Shown: piece by piece, positions 32,892-41,200 of the stretch | How the letters are laid out: each line of letters opens with the position of its first letter | Position numbering within the stretch: the first letter of the stretch is position 1 | From: Phycisphaera sp. | GTDB lineage: Bacteria > Planctomycetota > Phycisphaerae > Phycisphaerales > Phycisphaeraceae | Assembly (NCBI GenBank): GCA_016125215.1 | Contig: WGMF01000010.1 | Span: 30,977 to 94,976 of the forward strand | DNA: 64,000 bases | Reading direction: 5' to 3' | Position numbers and translations under genes: made by a program | Notes under the pieces: generated by a model | Seen by the model: the letters and a program-made list of their open reading frames with translations, nothing else | Databases searched by the model: none | What the model was told of the DNA's origin: nothing

Positions 32892-33392
32892 TTGGCACAA
32901 GACATCCGCATCGGACAGATCCTGATCGAACAGGGCGTGCTCAACGAGCAGCAGGTCTTCGAGGTCATCGAAGCCCAGAAGAAGCAGCACCTGCCTTTTG
33001 GCATTCTTGCCGAGCGCATGTTCGAGGTCTCGATCGAGAGCATCGAGCGTGCGTGGGTTGAACAGTACCTTCGCTTCACGGGCGAGATCGACTTGAACGA
33101 GCAGAAGATCGACGTGCAGGCGCTCAAGCTCATCAACCGTCGCCAGGCGTGGCAGTTCGAGATCCTGCCGCTGCGTTACGAGGCGACCGGGGAGTTGCTG
33201 ATGGCGGCCAGTGCGTCACGGTTGGCACGGGCGGTGGCGTTTGCCGCCAAGCGGCTCAAGCCGGTCGTCTATTTCCGTGTGGCCCAGAGCGAGCAGGTCC
33301 GCAAATTCCTGGCTGAGCACTACCCGATGCCCGAGGTTTCGGACGAGATCCTCAACCGTGCCAAACGGATCATGACCCGCCCGGCGGTGTGA
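32892..33392 (+). CDS. Stand-alone MshEN-domain protein (GspE N-terminal-like)
   Basis: About 166 residues, paralogous to the N-terminal domain of the GspE at 21132: RIGQILIEQGVLNEQQVFEV here against RIGRILRKQGKVTREQVQEA there, followed by LPFGILAERMFEVSIESI. MshEN domains bind cyclic di-GMP in several pilus and secretion ATPases (known), but the second motif half is degenerate here. No ATPase domain follows, so it may be a regulator or adaptor. The start is uncertain: TTG at 32892 has GGGGG about eight bases upstream and gives the natural domain beginning; no ATG or GTG is in frame nearby. Confidence 0.7.
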   Translation: MAQDIRIGQILIEQGVLNEQQVFEVIEAQKKQHLPFGILAERMFEVSIESIERAWVEQYLRFTGEIDLNEQKIDVQALKLINRRQAWQFEILPLRYEATGELLMAASASRLARAVAFAAKRLKPVVYFRVAQSEQVRKFLAEHYPMPEVSDEILNRAKRIMTRPAV

Positions 33393-33400
33393 GGAATCAG

Positions 33401-33594
33401 TTCACCGCCAAGTCGCCTAGGTCGCCAAGAGAGCCCGGATTATGACGGCATAAGCAGATTTCCAGGATCGACAGGTTCTCGTTCTGATTCCGAGTCAGAA
33501 TAGGAACACTGAGTTCTGATCCCGTCGATCCTTCCTATCCGGTTACGCTGTCCACTCTTTTCAGGCCTTGGCGTCCTCGGCGTCTTGGCGGTTA
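33401..33594. repeat. Inverted-repeat element built from TTGGCGTCY units
   Basis: The left arm (33401-33431, ACCGCCAAGTCGCCTAGG and on) and the right arm (about 33565-33594, ending TTGGCGGTTAA) are imperfect inverse copies, about 26 of 31 bases matching. They enclose some 130 bases with a smaller inverted pair, GGATCGAC/GTCGATCC, and a hairpin TTCTGA/TCAGAA. No gene lies in the 313-base gap between the MshEN gene and phoH apart from this element and a TACAAT about 65 bases before phoH. The right arm is nearly identical to 53219-53258. Confidence 0.75.
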
Positions 33595-33705
33595 ATCCCG
33601 TTCTTATCGGTCCCGCCTCGCGTCCTCGAACCGCCGCTACAATAGGCCGATACCTGTAATCGGGGCGTCACGGGCAATCCCCCGCGACGCGACGGAGGCC
33701 TGCTG

Positions 33706-35172
33706 TTGAACCAAGACGACCACGCGCCACGATCGGACGTGAAACACTTCGTCCTCGACACCAACGTGCTGCTGCACAACCCGGCTTCGCTGTTCATGTT
33801 CAAGGACAACGAGGTCGTGATCCCCTTCGCGGTGCTCGAAGAACTGGACAAGTTCAAGAAACAGAACGACGACGTGGGCCGAAACGCCCGCTCGGTGATC
33901 CGTCGGCTCGACCAGTTGCGCGCCAAGGGCAAGCTCAACCAGGGCGTCACGTGGAACGGGCACGGCGGGAAGATCCGCGTCGAGTTTGCCACCGACCAGC
34001 GGCCGCAGTGGCTCAAGGAAGATGCGCCCGACAACCGCATCATCGCCGTCGCATGGCACCTGCAGGAACAGGGCCACCGCGCGGTGCTGATCTCCAAGGA
34101 CATCAACGTCCGCCTCAAGTCCGACGGCCTGGGCATCCCCACCGAAGACTTCGAGGCCCAGAAGGTCGATGCAGACCACCTCTACACAGGCTACATCACA
34201 CTCGATGTGCCCGGCGAGGTGATCGACACGCTCTACGAGGAAAAGCAGCTCGAACTGGCCAAGATCGAGCAGCATCTCTCGCACGCAACCGGCAAGACGC
34301 AAGGAGAGAACACAGCGGAGCAACCCGAACAGGACGGCCCCGACGCCGGCACTCAGGAAGACGAACGGCTGCCCGCGGTTCAGCTCTTCGGCAACCAATT
34401 CGTCCAGATGCGCGACGCGCTCGACGAATCCCACACCGGCCTGGCGCGGCTGCTTGGGGATACCGAGTACCTCATCCCGATCCACGGCCCGCGCCGCCCC
34501 GTGTTCGGCATCATGGCTCGCAACCTGCAACAGACCATGGCGCTGGACCTGTTGCTCGATGACGAGGTCAAACTCGTCACGCTCCTGGGCACGGCGGGTT
34601 CGGGCAAGACGTTGCTTGCGATTGCCGCCGGGATGACGAAGGTCGTCAGTGAGCAGCGGTACGACAAGTTGTTAGTCGCCCGCCCCATCATGCCCATGGG
34701 CCGGGACATCGGCTACTTGCCGGGGGACAAAGACGAAAAACTCGCGGCCTGGATGCAGCCGATCTTCGATAACCTGGCTTACCTTCTGTCCACACGCGGT
34801 TCGGGTGCCCAGAGCGCCGACAGCAAGTCCCCCGAGCAACGCATGAAGACGCTCATGGCCTCGGGGCAGGTCGTTCTCGAACCCTTGACCTACATCCGCG
34901 GTCGCTCGATCCCGCACCAGTTCATCATTGTCGATGAGGCCCAGAACCTCACGCCCCACGAAGTCAAGACCATCGTCTCCCGCGTCGGCGAGGGGACCAA
35001 GATCGTCCTGACCGGCGACATCGCCCAGATTGATAATCCCTACCTCGACTCGTCCTCGAACGGCCTGTCGTACCTCGTCGAACAGCTCAAGGGCCACACG
35101 ATTGTCGGACACGTCACGCTGGCCAAGAGCGAGCGCAGTGAATTGGCTTCCCTGGCGGCGGCCAATCTTTGA
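33706..35172 (+). CDS. PIN-PhoH fusion ATPase/RNase (PhoH2-like)
   Basis: A 488-residue protein. Residues 12-170 are a PIN RNase domain: FVLDTNVLLHNP and EELDKFK, with further acids in DNRIIAVAW and ISKDINVR. Residues about 270-488 are a PhoH ATPase: Walker A GTAGSGKTLLA, Walker B FIIVDEAQNLT, and KIVLTGDIAQIDNPYL. Such fusions unwind and cleave RNA in studied homologues. A charged linker (about 190-235) joins the domains. The TTG start is supported by GGAGG seven bases upstream. Monocistronic by appearance. Confidence 0.9.
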   Translation: MNQDDHAPRSDVKHFVLDTNVLLHNPASLFMFKDNEVVIPFAVLEELDKFKKQNDDVGRNARSVIRRLDQLRAKGKLNQGVTWNGHGGKIRVEFATDQRPQWLKEDAPDNRIIAVAWHLQEQGHRAVLISKDINVRLKSDGLGIPTEDFEAQKVDADHLYTGYITLDVPGEVIDTLYEEKQLELAKIEQHLSHATGKTQGENTAEQPEQDGPDAGTQEDERLPAVQLFGNQFVQMRDALDESHTGLARLLGDTEYLIPIHGPRRPVFGIMARNLQQTMALDLLLDDEVKLVTLLGTAGSGKTLLAIAAGMTKVVSEQRYDKLLVARPIMPMGRDIGYLPGDKDEKLAAWMQPIFDNLAYLLSTRGSGAQSADSKSPEQRMKTLMASGQVVLEPLTYIRGRSIPHQFIIVDEAQNLTPHEVKTIVSRVGEGTKIVLTGDIAQIDNPYLDSSSNGLSYLVEQLKGHTIVGHVTLAKSERSELASLAAANL

Positions 35173-35418
35173 GAGGGGGATGGGGTGGGTTTATGACGAC
35201 GACCCACCCGAAGGCGTGATTGTCAAACAAGTTATGGGATCAAGCCGGTGACCCGTGTGCAGGTTAAGATTAAAGACATTTTCGACGATGTTAAGATGGG
35301 AAGATTGACAAACCATAAACCTTGACGTATATTCAACTTCGATCAGACGTGTCTCGAACGGCGCCCGGTTCTTCGACGAGCCGTCGGCGACAATAGCGGT
35401 GCGTGAGGAAGGCGAGAA
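35173..35418. other. Spacer between phoH and the small Tat peptide gene
   Basis: It holds a hairpin GGGTGGGT/ACCCACCC (about 35185-35210, no T-run) just past the phoH stop, then a clearly AT-richer stretch with the promoter at 35305-35333, then a GC-rich leader with GGAAGG six bases before the ATG at 35419. No other gene is seen. Confidence 0.6.
35305..35333 (+). promoter_or_regulatory. Near-consensus sigma70-type promoter of the small Tat peptide gene
   Basis: TTGACA (35305-35310), a 17-base spacer and TATATT (35328-35333): the best -35/-10 pair seen in the window. The expected start of transcription near 35340 leaves a leader of about 78 bases to the ATG at 35419. It sits in an AT-rich patch. 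Most other promoters here have no recognisable -35, so this gene is probably among the most strongly transcribed. Confidence 0.75.
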
Positions 35419-35658
35419 ATGAGTCCAGACCAACACAATCCATCCGAGCAGAATCCAGAGGCGTCGGTCCCGCAGAAAGACGACGCCAAGCGTCACGCGA
35501 GGCGGGCGTTTTTACGCACGAGCGTGGTTGTGGGTGTGCCGTTGATCATCACGTTTTCGTCCCGGTCCGCATGGGCGGGTAAACGAAAAAAGAGCGGCGG
35601 AACAACCCCCCCTCCAACCACGACCGTCAACGCGACGCTCAAGTCGCCAGCTCCCTGA
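35419..35658 (+). CDS. Small Tat-type exported peptide, candidate substrate of the HprK-related cassette
   Basis: A 79-residue protein. Residues 1-27 are hydrophilic. RRAFLR at 28-33 is a twin-arginine motif, 34-47 is a short hydrophobic stretch (VVVGVPLIITF), and AWA at 51-53 is a signal peptidase site. The predicted mature peptide (54-79) has only 26 residues: a KRKK cluster, then Gly, Pro and eight Ser/Thr, ending in SPAP. It has no Cys. GGAAGG precedes the ATG and a strong promoter lies upstream; a terminator follows at 35690. The PqqD/HprK/nucleotidyltransferase operon starts 127 bases downstream. I recall similar small Tat-signal proteins near such operons in other phyla, but no function is assigned. 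Confidence 0.75.
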   Translation: MSPDQHNPSEQNPEASVPQKDDAKRHARRAFLRTSVVVGVPLIITFSSRSAWAGKRKKSGGTTPPPTTTVNATLKSPAP

Positions 35659-35689
35659 AGCGCACAGCACAGCCCTTGACACACCCTCA

Positions 35690-35716
35690 AGCCCAGCCTG
35701 CTGGGCTTTTTCTTTG
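35690..35716 (+). terminator. Rho-independent terminator after the small Tat peptide gene
   Basis: AGCCCAG (35690-35696) and CTGGGCT (35701-35707) form a 7-bp stem with a 4-base loop, followed by TTTTTCTTT. It lies 32 bases past the peptide stop and before the pqqD-like gene. Partial read-through would give much peptide mRNA and little enzyme mRNA, the usual ratio for a modified-peptide locus. Confidence 0.85.
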
Positions 35717-35784
35717 CTCAAATATTCTGGCACCGTCCGTCCGCCTGTTGCGGGCAGCCCGCCGTTCTGGCCGATGGTTTGGTC

Positions 35785-36093
35785 ATGGCGTTATCACCGT
35801 CACAGAACCCGATACCTTGGGTCGCCGCACCCGACCGCAAGCTCACGTGGCGAACCTGGGACGAGGCGGAGACTGTGGTCTACGACCCCGGATCGGGGGA
35901 CACGCACGTCCTCGACCCGATCAGCGCCCTCGTGCTCGAAAGGCTCGAACATCAACCCATGACCCGTGATGCGTTGTTCGAAGAGGTCGGTCGGGAACTG
36001 GGCGTTGATGTGGATGCCACGTTGCGTGGGCACGTCGACAAAACCCTGGAAGATTTCGACGACCTGGGACTCATCGCACAGGGTGAAGCGTGA
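35785..36093 (+). CDS. PqqD-family peptide chaperone of the HPr-rel-A type
   Basis: A 102-residue winged-helix RiPP-recognition-element-like protein. LTWRTWDEAETVVYDPGSGDTHVLDPISALVLERL and the helices after it follow the PqqD pattern: a strand pair, then the turn before the recognition helix, and a closing LEDFDDLGLI. PqqD proteins bind leader peptides and present them to modifying enzymes (known for PqqD and lasso B1 proteins). The partner here is probably the Tat peptide upstream. Start 35785 (ATG GCG) was chosen over a TTG two codons earlier; no ribosome site is visible. Its stop overlaps the next start (GTGA). Confidence 0.85.
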   Translation: MALSPSQNPIPWVAAPDRKLTWRTWDEAETVVYDPGSGDTHVLDPISALVLERLEHQPMTRDALFEEVGRELGVDVDATLRGHVDKTLEDFDDLGLIAQGEA

Positions 36094-37022
36094 AGGTCGG
36101 CGAACTGACCATCACGGAGCTTGGGCAACGCCTGGCCTTTGGCGGCGTCGACCTGCACGTCGGGCCGATCATCGTGAGACTCAAGACCCGCATCGCGTCG
36201 CTCGTCGAAAACTTTGCCACGTTATATGCCGACTACCCCATCGACACCCGGACCGGCCTGGCGGACATCCGCGTCACGATCGATCGCCCGAAGAGTCTGC
36301 GTCGATACCTCTGGCCGCTGTCGGTCTTCAAGCTCGAGGGCAGGCAATGCTTCGAGCCGTTCGCGCTCTCCAAGGCCTTTGCGATGTTCGAGTGGGGTTT
36401 GAACTGGAGTGTGATGAATGACGTGCATTGGATGCTCAACATCCACTCGGCGGTCGTTGAGCGCAACGGGTTCTGCGCGATCCTGCCCGCGCCGCCGGGC
36501 TCGGGCAAGAGCACACTCTGTGCCGCACTGGTCAACCGCGGTTGGCGGCTATTCTCCGATGAGATGGCGCTGATCCAACCCATCGACGGCCGCATCCGGC
36601 CCATGCCCCGACCGATCAACCTCAAGAACAACGCCATCGAACTCATGCGCAGCTACGCCCCCGACGCGGTGTTCGGCCCGCTCTTTGAATACACGCAAAA
36701 AGGCGCGGTCCGTCACATGCGCCCGCCGATCGATAGCGTCGAACGCATGCACGAAACCGCTCTCCCGTCGTGGGTGATCTTCCCGCGCTACGAAAAAGAC
36801 TCACCGCCAAAACTCACGCACTATTCCAAGGCCCAGACACTCATCCGTCTTGCCCAGAACGCGTTCAACTATTCCATCCTCCGGAAGGTCGGCTTTGACA
36901 CGCTGGCCACGCTCATGGACCGCTGCGATTGTTACGAGTTTGTCTACTCGAACCTCGACGACGCGGTGGAGACGTTCAACAACCTCAAGCCCACCGAGGC
37001 CGCCGGGGCGGTGTCGCCATGA
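36090..37022 (+). CDS. HprK-related kinase A
   Basis: A 310-residue relative of HPr serine kinase. The P-loop PPGSGKST (about 135-142) and LFSDEMALI (Asp near 157) correspond to the nucleotide and catalytic sites. The N-terminal 120 residues are a separate domain. HPr itself and PTS genes are absent, so the substrate is not HPr. HprK-like enzymes in lasso-peptide clusters phosphorylate a peptide Ser (known for the paeninodin type), which supports the Ser/Thr-rich Tat peptide as target (inference). The GTG start overlaps the pqqD stop, and its own stop overlaps the next ATG, so the three genes are translated as a unit. Confidence 0.88.
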   Translation: MKVGELTITELGQRLAFGGVDLHVGPIIVRLKTRIASLVENFATLYADYPIDTRTGLADIRVTIDRPKSLRRYLWPLSVFKLEGRQCFEPFALSKAFAMFEWGLNWSVMNDVHWMLNIHSAVVERNGFCAILPAPPGSGKSTLCAALVNRGWRLFSDEMALIQPIDGRIRPMPRPINLKNNAIELMRSYAPDAVFGPLFEYTQKGAVRHMRPPIDSVERMHETALPSWVIFPRYEKDSPPKLTHYSKAQTLIRLAQNAFNYSILRKVGFDTLATLMDRCDCYEFVYSNLDDAVETFNNLKPTEAAGAVSP

Positions 37023-38125
37023 AAGACGCGAGCTTCATCCCCGGTCGGCTGCTCATCGACCTGCTTGCGGACCCCCGGAAGGTGGCTGGGGTTTCACTGC
37101 GCGATTGGGACCGGCTTGTGCCGTTGGCACGTTGGGTGCGATTGTTGGGACGGCTGCGGGCCGGGGCGATCGACACCGGCGTCTATCCCGATCTTGACGG
37201 ACACGTGCGGAATATCCTCGACAGTTCGTGGACCGTGGCCCAGGACCAGAACGCGCTGATGGCGTGGGAGGTCAGCCGGGTGCGCGACGCGCTGCGGGGC
37301 ATGGACGTGCCGATCGTGCTGCTCAAGGGCGCCGCTTACATGTTGTCGGGGTTGCCGCCCGCGAGGGGGCGCTTTGCCAGCGATCTGGACATCATGGTCC
37401 CCATCGACCGCATCACCGAGGTCGAGGCCCGCATGACCGAGAAGGGCTACTCCACCTTCGTCCACGACCCTTACGACGATCATTATTATCGCAGGTGGAT
37501 GCACGAGCTTCCGCCGATGGTGCATCGCAGGCGCACGACCGTCATCGATGTCCATCACACGATCCTGCCCCGTACCACGCGCATCAACCTTGACCCACGG
37601 AAGTTGTTTGAACGCGCGGTGGACATCCCGGGCCAGGGGGTCAAACGCCTGTGCGATGAGGACCTGATCCTCCACAGCGCTGCGCACCTGTTCTGCGAAG
37701 GCGAGTTCGACCTGGCCATCCGCGACCTGTGTGATATGAACGACCTGTTCGCACACTTTGCCGATCAAAAGGGGTTCGGTGGAGCACTCCTGGCCAGAGC
37801 GCAAGAACTCGACCTGCTCGGCCCGTTGTTCTACGCACAGCGATACACGCACCACTTTTTTGCAACGCGACACGACACCCCCGCGCCGCAACCCTCTGCC
37901 TGGTGTGTGAAACTGATGGACTCGCTCGTCCACCGCGCCGCGATCCCGGCCCGCCCCAATGAATCGACATCCGCACGCCGCCTTGCCGCCTGGGGCCTGT
38001 TTATGCGAGGCCACTTCATCAAGATGCCCCTGCCGCTCCTGGCCATGCACCTGACCGTCAAATCCTGGCTGCGTTTCACACACTTCGTGCAGCGGCTTTT
38101 TGAGAAGAAACCTCAAGACGCCTGA
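37019..38125 (+). CDS. Nucleotidyltransferase-fold protein of the HPr-rel-A cassette
   Basis: A 368-residue protein of the large uncharacterised nucleotidyltransferase family that accompanies HprK-related kinase A. LLKGAAYMLSG and RFASDLDIMVP supply the pol-beta-type Gly motif and the Asp-x-Asp pair (122, 124). VIDVHHTILP offers a third acid and His residues. A helical C-terminal half ends in basic residues. It should transfer a nucleotide, or an analogous group, to a protein, peptide or small molecule. The ATGA overlap with the kinase gene fixes the start. CCCCCGGAAG occurs in it at 37072. Confidence 0.82.
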   Translation: MKDASFIPGRLLIDLLADPRKVAGVSLRDWDRLVPLARWVRLLGRLRAGAIDTGVYPDLDGHVRNILDSSWTVAQDQNALMAWEVSRVRDALRGMDVPIVLLKGAAYMLSGLPPARGRFASDLDIMVPIDRITEVEARMTEKGYSTFVHDPYDDHYYRRWMHELPPMVHRRRTTVIDVHHTILPRTTRINLDPRKLFERAVDIPGQGVKRLCDEDLILHSAAHLFCEGEFDLAIRDLCDMNDLFAHFADQKGFGGALLARAQELDLLGPLFYAQRYTHHFFATRHDTPAPQPSAWCVKLMDSLVHRAAIPARPNESTSARRLAAWGLFMRGHFIKMPLPLLAMHLTVKSWLRFTHFVQRLFEKKPQDA

Positions 38126-38149
38126 CCCGTCAAACGGGACTGCTACAAT
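38122..38149 (+). promoter_or_regulatory. Candidate promoter of the AsmA-like gene
   Basis: CTGACC (38122-38127), 16 bases, TACAAT (38144-38149), overlapping the nucleotidyltransferase stop codon. The leader of about 55 bases carries CAGGAGGT ahead of the ATG at 38212, so this gene appears to be transcribed separately from the upstream cassette. Confidence 0.5.
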
Positions 38150-38211
38150 CTTGAAAACGCGGCCGAGACGGTCGCGCGGGTCCGCTCACTTACCATTCAG
38201 GAGGTCGCAAC

Positions 38212-41200
38212 ATGGCAGCCTCATCCCAAGGGGTTCAAACGTCCACAATCCAGCCGCGTCCCAAACGCCGATGGCTCAGGCGGATCGTCATTGCGGGTGG
38301 GGTGTTGCTGCTGCTGGTCTTGCTTCTTGTCCTGCTGCTGCCAACACTCGTGAGCACCGGGCCCGGTCGGCGATATGTCCTCTCGTTCGTCAACGGTTCT
38401 ATCCCCGGCAAACTCAACGCCCAAAGCCTCAGCGTCGGCTGGTTCAGTTCGACCCACATCAAGGGCCTGCAGCTCAACGACGCCTCGGGCAAGTCCATCG
38501 TCTCGGCGGACGAGGTCTCCACGCAGGCCACCGCGCTGGGCCTGGCACAGGGGGGGCTTGACCTGGGCGCGGTGAAGATCGTCAACCTCAAAGCGGATAT
38601 CGAGCAGGACGCCCAGGGCAACCTCAACGTCGTCAAGGCGGTGCAGGCCCAGGCCCAGGCCCCGGCCCAAACTCCCGCGGCAAACACGCCGTCTTCTCCC
38701 TCTTCATCGCCTTCGCTTCTCGAAAAGCTCAAGCTCAAGTTCGAACTCGTCAACGCGGACATCACCTACCGCGCCCCCGGCATCGATCCGGTGCAGGTCA
38801 ACAACCTCCACATCACGACCGATGTGCCAACTCTGAGCGACCTCAAAGCCACCGTTTCAGCCGACATCACACAGGCCGGCGACAAGGGCAGGATCGACCT
38901 CAACGCCGCCGCCAAAGACCTCTTCTCCCCCTCGGCTGCGCTGACGCTCGACAAGGCCCAGATCGACACGACCGGCACGATCAAGGGCCTGCCCATCGGC
39001 GCGGTGGACAGGCTGGCCAAGCAGTCCGGCAGGCTCGTGGCGCTGCTCGGCCCATCGCTCGACGCCGACCTGAGCGTCAAAGGCGACATGGCCAACTTCA
39101 CCGGCAAAGTCAACGCACGCAGTCAACACCTCACCGTCGATGCCAAGGTCCAGGGCAAGGACAACCAACTCACCGCCGACCCCGATACGCTCGTCAAGCT
39201 CCACGTTACACCCGATGCGGGCAACGCCTTCCTCTCGGGCAGTGGCGACAACAAGGAGCCGGTCAGACTCCTCGACCCCGTTGACGTGGAACTGCGAGTC
39301 ACTTCGGGCGGTGTGAAACTCAACAAGACCCAGGTTGCCACCGACTCGGTCAAACTCGAATCGAACTGGTCCATCAGCAACGCCCGCATCGACGCCCCAG
39401 GCGGTGTCGGTCAGGTCAGGCTCACCAACACGCACGGCCAAATCTCGCTCGACGGGTCCAACGACGGCAAGGCCACGGTCACGGTCCTCTCCAGCGCCTC
39501 ACTGGCCGGCGGCGAGGGCGGGATCGATGTCACCGCGACGGCTAACAAGTTGTTAGGTGACAAGGCCCAGCCCACGTACACCGTCGACGCCACCCTCAAA
39601 CGCTGGCCCACCGCCACCGTCGATGCCCTCTTGCAACAGGCCGGCCTCGTCCGCGACTCGATCGGTCCCGTCCTCGACGCAAGCGCCCACGCCATGCTGG
39701 CCTCCAACGACGAAGGCGAACTGAGCACCGGTAAGGTGACCCTGACCGCCAAGAGCGACCGTATGGACACGCGGCTCGTCGGTGACATCGACAAGGGCTT
39801 TTTTAACCTCGACACCAAAAACTCCCGCCTCTCTGCCACGCTTGTGCCCCAACTCGTCAAACGATTTGCCCCCAAAGAAGGCGCCGCTTCAGAGATCAAT
39901 CTTCTCGAACCGGTGCAGGCAAACGTCACCTTCGACCGACTGAGCCTGCCGCTGGCGATGGAGAAGATCGGCGAAACCTCGCTGGCCATGACGCTCACCA
40001 CGTCGCCCATCTCGGCGGACCTGGGCAAGGCGCTGGGGCAGGCGCAGGCGCGCAACGTCAAGCTCACCCTGACCACCGCGCCGGTGAAACAGTCCGTCGA
40101 TGCGACGCTCGACCTCTCACTGGTCCGCAACAACGCCCAGTCGCCGCTGACCGTGAAAGCCCACGCGACCGAGATAATCAGCAAGGACGGCAAGCTCAAC
40201 GCCGGTGGCGCTGTGACGGCGCTGGATGTTTCGTCGACACGCTTCGATCCGGCCATGTTTGTCCCATCCGACCAGCCGCTGCCCGCGTTGGAAAACGTCA
40301 AACTCGTCGTCAAACCTTGGAAACAGGGCGGCCGACTCGATGCGACGCTCGACGCGGTCGCGGTGTCGGACAGGCAGCGCGGGCCGATCAATGTCACCGT
40401 CGCTTCGCCCGATCCGCTTGCGAAAAACCTTGAGGCGACCGTCAAGGCCACGCTCACCGATCTGCCCGTGCTGCTGGCTGACCGATTGGCAAAGATGGAT
40501 GGCAAGCTCCTGGCAGCGCTGGGCGACAAACTCGACCGTGTCGAACTCACGGTCGTCCGCAACACGGGCAAGCCCGACTCACTGACCGCTTTGGCCAAGT
40601 CCAGTTGCGTGGATGTCGATGTGGCCGGCTCGCTCGAGGCAAGCTCGGGTCTTGTCAATCTGCGGGACCAATCGCATGTCCAGCTTGACCTCACACCCCA
40701 GCTTGTCAACGCGCTCTACCCGCCGGGCAAAGCGCCGATCCAACTCACACGCGGCGGGACCGTCCGTCTGGACCTCGACCGTGCAAGCATCGCGGTCCCT
40801 AAACTCGCGGCCAACGCCCCCAAAGACGCACAGGCCCTAGACCTCTCACGTTCGAGCGTCAAGGCCACGGTCGCGGCGCCTCAGCTCACTTTCGTGGATA
40901 CGAAGACCCGTCAGCCCATCGAGGTCAAAGACCTCAAACTTGCGCTCGACGCAGCCAACCCCCGGAAGCAGGTCGTCGTGGACCTTTCGGGTACGGTGCG
41001 GGCTGGAGAGGCCCAGTCCAACACACCCCCCGCGCCGATCCGGTCGCACACCACCGTCTCCGGGTTGTTCGACAGTCAGGGCAAGCTCGACCCCGCACAA
41101 CTGGCTTTCACCACCGACACGAAACTCTCGCAGGTCCACACCGCGCTCGTCGCGCTGGCGGTGTCGCAACTCGATCCCCGTTATACCCAGGCGCTTGGAC

